DNA of 64,000 nt from positions 394,993,217-395,057,216 of the forward strand of contig CM062294.1 in NCBI GenBank assembly GCA_031216915.1. The letters run 5' to 3'. The DNA is from Pictodentalium vernedei (taxonomy: Eukaryota > Mollusca > Scaphopoda > Dentaliida > Dentaliidae). The first letter of the stretch is position 1, and every line of letters starts with the position of its first letter. Both the position numbers and the translations under genes were made by a program. The notes beneath the pieces are model-generated. The model was not told where the DNA came from. It made no database searches and worked only from the letters and a program-made list of their open reading frames with translations. Shown here piece by piece: positions 20,861 through 30,948 of the stretch.

Positions 20861-23248
20861 TGTTATAATATTTCATTTTTGGTGTTCAAAACTACAAAAC
20901 ATTGTTCATACTTACAAAAAATTATAAAACAATTTCGATCTGCTAGGAGTGACATTAATAGTCTTGATCCCGACACCGCTGTTCATTTCTTTGAAAAACT
21001 GTTTTCCCCTGCACACAGCGCTGAAACGGCAAGCATGCCGACCGATTCATCTCGAACCTTGACCCAAATATTAAACTGTGACATAATATCCCCGGAGGAA
21101 ATCAGGAAAGCACTCCGACAAATAAAAAATAAAAAGTCGCCAGGCCCCGACAATATATCCAACGAACTCCTAAAAACTGTAATTCCCTACATGCTAGACG
21201 AAACAGTCAAGTTGTTTAACCAAGTCCTCGAATCTGGTCATTATCCAACTGAATGGAGCAAGTCCACCCTAACCCTACTGTACAAAAAGGGTAACCGGCA
21301 CGACCCTAACAACTACAGAGCCATTGCCGTTAGCTCTGCCGTCGGGAAATTATTAAACAAGGTTATAAATAACCGGATAAATGATTTCCTCGAAGATAAC
21401 CGGCTTATAAGTGACAACCAGTTTGGATTCCGTGAACACCGTAGCACGGTAGACAGTGCATTTGTTCTCAAAAATATTTTCAATCAGTGCAAACGAGAAA
21501 AAAGGCCTCTATATGCAGCTTTTGTTGATTTCAGGAAAGCCTTTGACACAGTCCACCGACCATTGCTGTTTAACAAATTACGTAAATGCGGTGTAACTGG
21601 TAAGATACTTGGAATTTTACAGTCCTTGTACTCCTCAAGCTACTATCTTACTAAAACTGCCAAGGGCCTAGGTCCGCCTTTATTATCCACAATCGGGGTT
21701 AGGCAAGGCTGTGCGATCTCCCCGACCCTATTTAAAATATTTATAGATGACATTCGTAAAATCTTTTCTAGAGAATGCGACCCTATAGTTGTGAATAATA
21801 AGTCCATAAGCCATCTTTTGTTTGCAGATGACTTAATTATGTTTTCAAGTACACCTAACGGGTTACAAACATGTTTAGAAAATTTAGAAATATACGCGAA
21901 GAATAACCATCTGAGGGTAAACACCGAGAAAACTAAGTGCTTAGTGTTTTCCCCCCAAAAGGTACAAGGCTCCCCAGTTTTTACATTGGCTGACAAAACG
22001 TTGGAGATTGTACCAAGCTATTCTTATTTGGGTATAACGTTTTCCGCTAATGGGAAATTTGGAGAGGCACAAAATGCTATGAAACTAAAAGGGATGAAAG
22101 CACTTTACAATCTTTTCAATTCTTTTAAGAGTAAACATCTCCCGTCCACTGCTGTGATGTCCAAATTATTTGATCAATTAATAAAACCCATATTGCTGTA
22201 TGGTAGTGAACTATGGGATACAGAGTATCAACTTGCAAAGTGGGATAGACTGCCTGCTGAGATTGTACATACTAAGTTCTGTAAAATGATACTCGGTGTT
22301 AATAAAAATTCTTCCAACCATGCCGTTCGAGCTGAACTTGGCAGATTCCCACTATCCCTTGAATGCATTGTCAAAAAGTTCAAATTCATGGCCAGGCTTC
22401 ACTGTGCAACTCCAGGTACATTGCTCCGTGATTTACTGGAAGAGCATAAATTAACGACGGAATATAGCGGATTCCGTCAAATAATGGAAGGTTACAATAT
22501 ACCATCATCTGCAATGCACGATAATAAATCCAGTAAATTACTTGAAAATTTAACAAATGATTACACACTCTATTTTAATGAATGCCTTAACAATGACAAC
22601 AAAAAGAACGGTAAAAATAAATTGCGCACGTATCGCGCCTTCAAAAACGACATTAAATTCGAGCCCTATTTAGTTCACTCAAAAACAAGAGAAGCGCAAA
22701 GTATGTTTACAAGATTACGGATTAGTAATCATAATTTGGCAATTGAAAAGGGGAGACATGCACAGCCGCCAATACCTTTAGAAGATAGGGTTTGCAATGC
22801 TTCTGATGTCTGTAAAGACGCCGGCGATGTGGAATCCGAGATGCATTTTGTCATGGACTGCCCGGCCTATACAGACATCAGGAGACAGTTGTTTGCAGTA
22901 ATTAACAGGAATAATGCAGACTTCTCAAATGCAAGAAAACAAGATCGGTTTGAATTTATTATGAAAAATAATACGCCCTCATTATGTCACACCATCTGCA
23001 ACATAATCCTGCTGTTCTTCAGGAAAAGAGAAACAATAATTGCAAAATAGTAGGTCATTAAACTGACCTAGGATTTTGAGATTATATACTTATATGTATG
23101 ATACATTAGCTTTATTTACTTTATTGTTTCGTTTATTATTTGTTTCTAATAATCATATCAGTTCTCTGTTAACTCTTTATGCAATCTGCCTCTCTGTAGG
23201 TGTTATTTTGCTTGAATAAACTATTACTATTACTATTACTATTACTTA
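20861..23248 (+). mobile_element. 5'-truncated non-LTR retrotransposon (LINE) with intact RT frame
   Basis: The frame is open from 20861, just after an in-frame TAA, to 23050, so the copy begins inside ORF2. The 3' UTR has TTGCTTGAATAAACTATTAC, an AATAAA signal, followed by an ACTATT/ATTACT tract to about 23248. No apurinic endonuclease domain is present. That, and the absence of an ATG near the start, fit truncation during reverse transcription. The lack of any stop or frameshift over about 730 codons makes it the youngest LINE in the window. Confidence 0.92.
20879..23050 (+). CDS. LINE ORF2 reverse transcriptase (truncated N-terminus)
   Basis: A 723-codon frame starting at a TTG in an open frame that runs back to 20861, so the true start is missing. 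Residues are numbered from that TTG. RT blocks in order are: KSPGPDNISNELLK (86-99); LTLLYKKGNRHDPNNYRAIA (131-150); QFGFREHRST (181-190); motif A FVDFRKAFDTV (215-225), with catalytic Asp at 217; motif B GVRQGCAISPTLF (273-285); motif C LLFADDLIMFSS (313-324), with both catalytic Asp present; then YLGITFS (383-389) and LLYGSELWD (439-447). The C-terminus has a Cys/His knuckle-like C-x5-C-x10-H-x4-C (639-661) before CPAY. The protein would copy element RNA at nicked chromosomal DNA. The endonuclease domain normally upstream is absent, so this copy should not move on its own. It falls in the I/Jockey/CR1-side assemblage; I cannot fix the clade. The copy is free of disabling changes. Confidence 0.9.
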   Translation: MVFKTTKHCSYLQKIIKQFRSARSDINSLDPDTAVHFFEKLFSPAHSAETASMPTDSSRTLTQILNCDIISPEEIRKALRQIKNKKSPGPDNISNELLKTVIPYMLDETVKLFNQVLESGHYPTEWSKSTLTLLYKKGNRHDPNNYRAIAVSSAVGKLLNKVINNRINDFLEDNRLISDNQFGFREHRSTVDSAFVLKNIFNQCKREKRPLYAAFVDFRKAFDTVHRPLLFNKLRKCGVTGKILGILQSLYSSSYYLTKTAKGLGPPLLSTIGVRQGCAISPTLFKIFIDDIRKIFSRECDPIVVNNKSISHLLFADDLIMFSSTPNGLQTCLENLEIYAKNNHLRVNTEKTKCLVFSPQKVQGSPVFTLADKTLEIVPSYSYLGITFSANGKFGEAQNAMKLKGMKALYNLFNSFKSKHLPSTAVMSKLFDQLIKPILLYGSELWDTEYQLAKWDRLPAEIVHTKFCKMILGVNKNSSNHAVRAELGRFPLSLECIVKKFKFMARLHCATPGTLLRDLLEEHKLTTEYSGFRQIMEGYNIPSSAMHDNKSSKLLENLTNDYTLYFNECLNNDNKKNGKNKLRTYRAFKNDIKFEPYLVHSKTREAQSMFTRLRISNHNLAIEKGRHAQPPIPLEDRVCNASDVCKDAGDVESEMHFVMDCPAYTDIRRQLFAVINRNNADFSNARKQDRFEFIMKNNTPSLCHTICNIILLFFRKRETIIAK

Positions 23249-23773
23249 CGGATGGACGGGAAAAAGTGACAAATTATTATTTTGTTTTGATTTTGGATGA
23301 CATCGCAAATAACCTATCACCTATTTTCAAGCTAGCTTTCCATTACGTATATAGCACCTTAATATACTGGTGTCTCTAATATATATATCTCTGCAAATCC
23401 AGATAAGTTTAGTTGCATTTGGCAAAGGATTCCCACCTTCGGCCTGTCTCCGATCCGTCTCTTCTCCTTCAACCATCTTCCAACTCGGAGGTTAGCCTTA
23501 CATGTGTATTGTGCAATCGTAGTCCACAGATGTTATGCATAAGGAAGCTGAAATTGTCTTAAGTTGCTGAGGATACCTCGAAGAATTTCCAGTGCTACCT
23601 GGCGCCACGTATTTTTTCTTGAACGAATGTCGGTATACATGATGCGTTCTTCTTTTCAGGCGATCGAGAAGAAAATTGTTGTCATGATGCGAGCGCGGTT
23701 GACTGTATAAACACGAATTCCGCGGAGAATATAGAAATGGATCTACCGATATACGGAAATGTCGCTCATATCT
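23249..23773. other. No gene seen
   Basis: Ordinary A+T-rich sequence between the LINE tail and a SINE. No repeat match noticed. Confidence 0.5.
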
Positions 23774-24111
23774 TTTTTGTTGGGGTTTAGCAATACTGCC
23801 AGGGCCGCCTCGTGTCGGACAGGTTTACGGGTGGGGGGAAGCCGGAGTACCCGGAAAGAACCATCGAGCAGCGCCGAGCAACCGTCAGTCTACCTAACGC
23901 ACTAAATCCACACAAGCAGGGTTAGCACTGGTCGAAGACAAGCGCACCATCGACGAGCAGTACGCCTCAATACACAGCACTACCGTGCCCCACGTGGGCA
24001 ATCGGGATTATGTGCCTTGCCCAAGTACACAACCCAGTTACCTCTGGTGGGGTCGAACCATGGACCTCTCGGTTTGAAGTCCAATGTCGTAACCACTGTG
24101 CCACCTCGCGT
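23774..24111 (-). mobile_element. tRNA-headed SINE, subtype B
   Basis: Minus-strand reading: GGTGGCACAGTGGTTACGAC (box A region), AGGTCCATGGTTCGACCCC (box B), the core TTGGGCAAGGCAC, GTCGATGGTGCGC and tail B (CGACACGAGGCGGCCCTGGC, then GCTAAACCCCAAC). Open frames on either strand across 24010-24242 are by-products. Confidence 0.85.
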
Positions 24112-24163
24112 TTGTCTTCAACTCCACGGAACAGGCGGCTACTGATCCACCGAGTTAGTATAA

Positions 24164-24201
24164 CCCCCCCCCCCCCCCCCAAAAAAAAAAAAAAAAAAAA
24201 A
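24164..24201. repeat. C17 followed by A21
   Basis: A pure C run (24164-24180) is joined directly to a pure A run (24181-24201). It lies between a SINE and the 3' end of the RTE element and belongs to neither. Confidence 0.9.
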
Positions 24202-24245
24202 TACTTGGATACTATCTCTGGGTAGAATACCCCCATGTGCATCTG

Positions 24246-25640
24246 GTACTTACTTACTTAATCCTCTTCGCTCCGGCTCCAGCCTTCGCGGTCTTGAGCG
24301 AGCCAGCTGACTTCATTCCAGTTCTAGTCAGCTGCTTTCATCTCCTCCTCCACAGTTCGTCTCAAAGTGCCCAGTGGACTGCCTCTTCTTCTTTTTCCTG
24401 GTGGTGTCCATCTGACGGCAGCGTGTAGATGTCTGGTCTTGCTCATCCTCAGGACGTGGCCTAGCCACATCCAACGTCTCTGTTTCACCTCCTCCACAAA
24501 GTTATTGAAGCCTGTGCGAATGGTCACTTCTTGGTTGGTGATATCCTGTTCCCAATGAATTCTGAGAATTCGACGCAGGCACTTTCCCTCGAAGATTCTG
24601 AGCCGACTCTCGAGCTTCTTGTTGGTTCTCCAGGTTTCCGAGGCATATAGGACTGAACGGACGTTTGATTTGTAGATTTTCAACTTGGTGTTGCTATGCA
24701 AGATTGATGATTTCCAGACGTTCTGCAGTGTGTTGAAGGCCTGTGCTGCAAGACCGATTCTGGTGGAGATCTCTTTCTCGATGTTACTGTCGGCTGAGAT
24801 GCAGCTGTCGAGATACTTGAAGTCATACACTTCCTCCAGCTCCGCACCATGTACATTTGTTTTCTTTCTGCTCTTGTTCGCTTTTATCACCTTTGTCTTG
24901 TCGGGATAGATCTTGAGTCCCACGCTTCTTGCTGTCTGGTCTATTCTATTTGTCTTCTCTTGAATGTCTTTCTGTGTGTGGGGAAACAGGGCGATGTCGT
25001 CCGCAAAGTCGCAGTCTTCCAGTGGGGATGTCAGTCCCCAAACGAGCCCTCTTGGTTGGTCTCCGGTGGTTCTCCTCACGAACCAATCAAAGGCAACAAG
25101 GAAAAGAATGGGTGAAATCACGCAGCCCTGTCCGACACCGGTCTTAACGTGGAACCACTCGCTTTGCTGCCCATCGTGACGCACATAGCATTGGTTGTTG
25201 GCATACAGGATGTTGATGTCTTTCGATGGAAATCCGTAAGCTCCCAGAATCTTCCAGAGCGATGGATCGTGGATGCTATCGATGGCTTTTTCAAAGTCGA
25301 TGTAGTTGATGTAGAGTGATGAATTCCATTCGATTGACTGCCCCAATATGGCGCGCAAGACAAAGATCTGATCTGCGTTCCCCTTCCGCTTCAGAATCCT
25401 GCCTGCTCTTCTCTCAGGATTCTCGTGATGGCTTGTCTCATCCTATGTAGCAGGACTCTGAAGAAGACCTTTCCTGGTACTGGTAAGAGATTTATGCCCC
25501 TCCAGTTGCCGCATGCTGATAGGTCACCCTCCTTAGGTAGCTTTATAATGATGTCTTTCTACCACGTTTCTGGGACTTTCTCCCCTTCCCACACCTTGTT
25601 TGACGATCTCCTCGGTACGCATGTGCGAAAATCAGCGTTA
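24246..25640 (-). pseudogene. Decayed RTE-type LINE (RT domain and 3' end)
   Basis: The largest frame (25358 down to 24324) has the RT motif A region YINYIDFEKAIDSI, motif B GVGQGCVISPILF (Arg changed to Gly before QGC), motif C CDFADDIALF, and the RTE-typical C-terminus WLGHVLRMSKTRHLHAAVRW ... GKRRRGSP. Upstream, 25400-25600 encodes NWRGINLLPVPGKVFFRVLL in another frame. It ends at AGF followed by TGA where Arg is expected, then a one-base frameshift before DQIFVLRAIL. The 3' end has no long UTR: after the stop it finishes in GGAGCGAAGAGGATTAAGTA plus AAGT units, the usual RTE tail. The start is lost and no endonuclease is seen. Confidence 0.9.
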
Positions 25641-25845
25641 TGCAGAGTCGTGTAAAGCTCAAGATTCAATACAACGCTATATGAAGAAATTAAATAAAAC
25701 AGTCATTTAAAAAATTATTATTTTTGGAATAGACGGACATCAATTCACGAAGTTCATGACTAATGCTTTCCAATGGTGTGTGATTTAAGTCGCTTGGGTG
25801 ATGTTTTTATATTTCCATTATCATTTCAAGTTTAGCCCTCTTCTT
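25641..25845. other. No gene seen
   Basis: A short A+T-rich spacer with nothing recognised. Confidence 0.4.
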
Positions 25846-25849
25846 CCTG

Positions 25850-26188
25850 TCGTCGAGCCCGGTTAGTCCTCGGATGGGTGACCATCTGAGCGATCGATTC
25901 GGACACCCGCGTTGTGTCCTTGGGCAAGGCACTTAACCCCGATTATCCACATGGGGGAATGATGACGCGGTGCACTGGGGCGTACTGCACGTCGATGGTG
26001 TGCATGTCTTCAACCAGTCTAACCCTGCCTGTGCTGCAGTGCGGAGTTACGATGTTGGGGAGCTGGCAGCTGCTCGTCGTTGCTCGGTGGTTCTCTCTGG
26101 GTACTCCGGCTTCCTCCACCCGTAAAACTGTCCCGGTCATGATTAGCCATTGTGCATAAGTATGTGACCTTAAACACCAATAAATAAA
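25850..26188 (+). mobile_element. SINE with a 5S rRNA-like head, subtype A3
   Basis: The first 40 bases, GTCGAGCCCGGTTAGTCC then TCGGATGGGTGACCATCTG, match the 5S rRNA internal promoter region (intermediate element and box C: GGTTAGTACTTGGATGGGAGACC in vertebrate-type 5S), not a tRNA. From CGCGTTGTGTCCTTGGGCAA on, the body and A tail (TTAAACACCAATAAATAAAT) are the same as in the tRNA-headed copies. The upstream box A part of 5S is missing or degraded, so the copy is probably 5'-truncated. Confidence 0.85.
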
Positions 26189-26234
26189 TTTCTTCCTGTA
26201 CAACTCTATATAAAGTGTTGAAGGACGGCGTATT

Positions 26235-27330
26235 GTAGAGATGGGCAATATACCGAAAAGCCAAACCAATGCCGATATAATGGGGATACCGAAAAACCGA
26301 ACCGAACCAATCACTGAATACCGAAACCGTCTGAATTTTCAAATTTTCCTATATTCGCAATTTATGTCCCTGTCTAGGCTTGATGACAGTTGAAAGGTTC
26401 ATTTTCATGAAGGAAGTGACTGATTGTCTTTTCAGTTTTGTTAACCCTTTAATAGACTGGGCAACTCTCCCTGATTCCCGATAGACTACAGCCTGTACAC
26501 GGCCAGTCGCTTAGCAGTGCATTCTGGATGGGAAATATAGGGTTTCCTTCATCCATTCATGCCCGAAAATATATAAGGTGAAATCTATAGCATGTTACGT
26601 TTATAATATGCATTTATTAGAGATGAGCAGGAAACCGAAAAACCGAACCGATACCAATATCATGGGGGTAACGAAAAACCGAACCGACACTAATATCATG
26701 GGGATACCGGAAAACCGAACCGAACCAATCGTTGAATACCGATACCCTCAGAATTTTCAAGTTTTCCTACATTCGCTGTTTATAAGTCCCTGTTGAGGCT
26801 TGATGACATTTGAAAGGTTCATTTTCATGAACGAACTGACTGAGTTTCTTTTCAGTTTTGTTAACCCTCAATGGTCTGGGCAACTGTTCTGAATTCCCAC
26901 TAGATTACAACCTGTACGTGTCCAATTGATTGCTTAGCAGTGATTTCTATTGTAGTCGTGGTTGCCTGTTAAAAAGACCTGACTAGTATTCACTGCCTAG
27001 GTGTTTTGTCTATTGCCAGAAGGACCTCCTAAAGATGGCATGATCAGGGCACGTACTCTGAGATCGCTGAAACCTGAAATAAGGTCTTTAAACATTAAGG
27101 TGCGCTTAGAACAAGTCACAAAATCACTGTAGATATGATTTGTAGTTGTAAAAGAATGCCAATGTTGAGCTCATTGCTAGTGTCATTTATAGCCTTGTGG
27201 TAGAATGATACTACAACAACTTATTCTATTTTTCATGAGGCAAATCTCTCTTCGGTCCTATCAGCAAATCTCGATCAAGTCAGATACCGAATACCGAACC
27301 GTATACCCCCAAACAATACCTCCCACCTCT
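26235..27330 (+). repeat. Dispersed repeat F, two partial copies in tandem
   Basis: Segment 26235-26535 and segment 26618-26960 align: GATACCGAAAAACCGAACC, then TCAGAATTTTCAA, then GGCTTGATGACA, then GAAAGGTTCATTTTCATGAA and CAGTTTTGTTAACCCT. The second copy continues to about 27330 and ends in another GATACCGAATACCGAACC, so the ACCGAA motif brackets the unit. A minus-strand copy of its middle lies at 51035-51745. No credible coding frame is conserved. Confidence 0.75.
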
Positions 27331-27764
27331 GGCTTAATGTAGCGTGATCAAAGTTAAATTATTGTATTTGCAACCTCTGAAAACACCTAGCCTCCCAACG
27401 TTTCAAAACAATCAAAGATTGGACTTTGTATGTCCAAAAGAAAACTATAAAATTTGTGTTTATCTTGCTACTTTCATTTTATTTTTTTCTTTAATTTCCG
27501 AGACGTGTTTTAGGTCATCATTCTGACAATATACGGGTTATCGCACCTACTGACGTATTTCAGCTAAAGTGGCCATATTATCCGCCAGTAATCAGATGAG
27601 ACAACAGAATATAGCCCAGAAAAGTAGATATTTACATTTCAGACTGATTTTCTTTCAACTCAACGACAAAAATGTAAAAAAGTGTCATTTTTCAAAGTGC
27701 CGCAAATATCGTGGGTGGCGGCGTAAGTGCCTTATCGGGCTTTAAAAGTGTTAAAAGTTTGTGG

Positions 27765-27895
27765 AAGTCGTAAAAGAATGCCACTGCTGAGCGCATTAAT
27801 AGTGTCATTTATAGCGTTGTGGTAGAATGATACTTCAGCAACTTATTCTGTTTTTCATGATGCGACTCCCTCTTTGGTACTGCTATCAAATTAAA
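27765..27895 (+). repeat. Extra copy of the repeat F 3' segment
   Basis: It aligns with 27130-27265: GTAAAAGAATGCCA, GTGTCATTTATAGC, TTGTGGTAGAATGATACT, CAACTTATTCT. It lies downstream of a separate segment (27540-27755) with a GCGGCGTAAGTGCC end similar to P3. Confidence 0.7.
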
Positions 27896-27899
27896 ACAC

Positions 27900-28690
27900 A
27901 TCCTGTAAGAGCTTCCCCTTCCCAAGCACTCTTGTGGATGTTTCGAGTTCTATATACCCATTATTAATAACAAGTTACAGAATTAAAACCCGAGGAGATG
28001 GTTGTTAGGACGTCCTGTCTCTACCCAGAAAAATGTACTGCTGGGAAATCTCTCCGATGCATGTTAAATCCATTTCAAATCATTAAAATCCTGGAAGGGC
28101 AGTGTCTTAATGATGTCATACACTGTACAATATAGCAAGGTGACTTCCCACTGCACATTCTGAAATGTCGTTCCGGACAGCAATTGATATATTAACATCT
28201 GTTTGTTCTCAAGGATTATGTTTTAATGCTGTTGGAATTGATCAATCGTGGCGGTTTGTCATGCAAACCACTTTGAATATATTGAGTGATTATGGAATCA
28301 TGATGTGCAAATATTACTGGGGTCAACTGGTTCGAAGTGTCTCGCCATGTGTTTGTCTATTCTAAGCGGCATTAAGAACACAAGCAATGCGATCGTTCCC
28401 CCGCAGACATAGTCTGAGGTGGTATTCTGAGGTAACTGCGTAGTGAGCGGGCGGGAGGTTGGCTGGTTGGTTGGTCGGTCGGTCGGTCGATCGATCTGTT
28501 TGAGCTTGTGGATTCAACTACTTGTAGAAGATATTGTTTTGAAACTTGGTACACAACCACATCCACATCAGTTGCAATTGTGTCTGACAGAAATTTGCCC
28601 AAGTCCTCAAGCGACCAGTCAAATTCTAAAACGAATCTGACGCTGTTATGGGCTAACCAACATAACCCTTAAATAGTTCATCGTTTATTT
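27900..28690. other. No gene seen; GGTC microsatellite
   Basis: A GGTTGGTTGGTCGGTCGG tract occupies about 28456-28500. The surrounding frames look like chance. Confidence 0.5.
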
Positions 28691-28696
28691 TCACAT

Positions 28697-28947
28697 TTAA
28701 CCCTTTACCTAACATGAAAAGAAAACGACAATTGCAAACAAAATTCTTGAATAGCTAATTTGTTTCATTTTTGTCTCAAAAACATAGGTTATCACCCCTC
28801 TTTGTAACAAGCTCGTCGAGCTCGTTCCAAAAAGGAGTCATAACCTATGTTTGTGAGAGAAAAAATGAAAAATATAATGAAAATTAGTTGGCGTTTTTTG
28901 TGAATAGCGCTGGCTGTTTTTTGCCGTTACGTTGGGTAAAGGGTTAA
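28697..28947. mobile_element. TTAA-flanked palindromic element, family P1, copy 3
   Basis: It is inverted relative to copy 2: TTAACCCTTTACCTAACATG at the left and ACGTTGGGTAAAGGGTTAA at the right. The arms are GACAATTGCAAACAAAATTC and GAATAGCGCTGGC. The hairpin has ATAGGTTATCACCCCTCTTT facing GGAGTCATAACCTATG, with GAGCTCGTCGAGCTCG-type centre (one arm AACAAGCTCG). Confidence 0.88.
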
Positions 28948-30250
28948 TTAGATAGATAGACCTATAGTTCGCTTTTCCAACCAACTGATATATTTCGGAC
29001 GATTGGATGGGCATAATTGCATAAAGATTAATTTTTTGTGGGTCAAAGCTAGAAATGTTGCTCAAGCGTGACTTGATTTAATCGACATTTTGATGACATT
29101 ACAAACAGAAATTGAGACTCACCACAGGCGTAGTGTTATGTTTACGCCGAATAGTTCCACAAATTATGTTAATATCTTGATGTTTTTAGAGGACAATTAA
29201 AAAATTATTGAGTAGAATATCTATAACTAGGGCAGGAAAGAATACCTGTACATCTTTATAAGTAAAGGCGCACCACACTGCACCAACGATCGTCTGCGCG
29301 CATATTTCCATAAAAACTGGGTAAACAAATAGCCCACAACACCGTCGAATTGCGAATTGAATTAGACTGGTGGCTGAGAGCTTGTGTCGTGATCTTTATG
29401 TTGTTCAATGAGATCCATTGTTAAATCGGTTGTATGGACGTATAAGGCGCCGAGACGTTCACCTCATTTGTGAACAAGGAGAGGTACTTTCAGCACAGGC
29501 GTCGAGGCGTTTACCTCATTTGTGAACTAGGGGAGGTACTTTTAAAACATACCCAAAATCCAGGAGTGAGGATAGGATTTCCCGACAAGATTCATTATGC
29601 TTCCAGACATGGGAGGGGGAGAAGAGATAAGTCCACAATAAAGGAGGCAGTGTCCCAACAAAGGGGGGGGGGTGGGGCAGACATCCCCTATAGAGGGAAT
29701 AGCTCCACTCCACCACACCCCACGCAGTCCCATCTCAATAACTGCCCTTGTCCACATCACACACACGCGACTGAGCGAAGGAGAAACATTCAATCGCACT
29801 CAAGTGTATTCGATATTTCTGTCACACAGAGCAACAAGAGCAAGCAAATGGTACGCAAGGTCACAGCAGCAACAAATCAAAATCAGTATGGTCAAGGTTG
29901 GTTCGGATCACTTCGCTTGTAACATCACAATTATCGACCGACGTCAAAAAATTGAAGAAATATTCTGATACATCAATAGAAGAAGGATTACAGGTCAACA
30001 TTGTGGAAAAAATTATTCCAACTGGAAATAATTGAATATGTTTAATCAATCCCTGATTTCCTCCAGCAAATTGACTTATACTCGCGGGAAAAATAGATGA
30101 ATCCCAAACAAAGATAATGGAAAAGAAAATATGGAGGCTGGACAAAATTGTGGACAGGAATTCAGGTGCTGCGATTAAGGTGGGGACTTAAGGATTCATC
30201 ACAAATCAGACAGGAGAATTAAAGTGCCTCTCTTAGAAAATGGCTTGGTG
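28948..30250. other. No gene supported; repeat-like patches
   Basis: 29275-29385 is related to 12420-12530 (GAATTAGACTGGTGGC). Two internal copies of CGTTYACCTCATTTGTGAAC, with AAGG-type or TAGG-type continuations, occur at 29457 and 29508, about 51 bp apart. The 150-codon frame at 29470-29922 spans these and a G-rich patch and has no recognisable motif. Confidence 0.35.
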
Positions 30251-30257
30251 CACCGTG

Positions 30258-30334
30258 TTATTGTCCCAAGATATGCTGGTATACACCAGGTTATCAGCCT
30301 GGTATTTACCAGGATATTTTGGGACAATTTATGG
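30258..30334. repeat. Long perfect-like hairpin
   Basis: TTGTCCCAAGATATGCTGG and CACCAGG face CCTGGT, TTTACCAGGATATTTTGGGA and CAA, with a 7-base loop near 30296. The total span is about 71 bp. The flanks GTGCACCG and GGCGCGCC are not paired. No second copy was noticed in the window. Confidence 0.75.
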
Positions 30335-30948
30335 CGCGCCATGATATTCGGTTACAAGGACTATTTTGTGCATGAACGAACCTCGCACACAGAATTTTAG
30401 GAAATTTTACTGAAATATGATGAATCTTCAAACTCGATTAGAGATTTATAACTGAGCACGGGCCAAAAGATATGTTTATTTGATGTGGAAATTGGAGGAA
30501 AATAATAAAGTTTTCATGACATTATTTTGTAAATCGGGCCAGTTTTTTAGGTTAAAGGTAGGGCTCTGGGAAGCTTCGAAATGTGAATCGATTCGAAATC
30601 GTCGCGAGTATTCGTTTTAATTCAGTTACAAATGCCTTGATTCGGAAAGTTTCGAATCATGGAGATATTCTCAAAATCGTTCCTCGTGCACACTTCTCCT
30701 GTACATGAGACCTGATAATAGAAGGAGAGTTCAAGGAGATTCCGTTTCCGAAACTACTTTCGTATCGTTTCCGTAATAGTTCGTATTTTTGACTGACTTT
30801 CTCACACTGGAGGAGCTGACATTGAATGCAATAGAGTGAAGACCGACAATATTTCCAGTTGTAAGAATGCGTAATATCTACAACCTGAGAAACGGTGATA
30901 TTCGAATCGAGATTCGCTTCGATTTGAAATCCTCAGCCTGATTTGATT

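Noticed and set aside
21643-22568. Minus-strand frames of 117 and 60 codons
   Set aside because: They are antisense shadows of the LINE reverse transcriptase.
24367-25655. Plus-strand frames across the RTE region
   Set aside because: They are antisense to the RTE pseudogene, whose minus-strand RT motifs are clear.
25850-25895. A 5S rRNA gene
   Set aside because: Only the internal promoter part is present and it runs directly into a SINE body; there is no box A half or T-run terminator.
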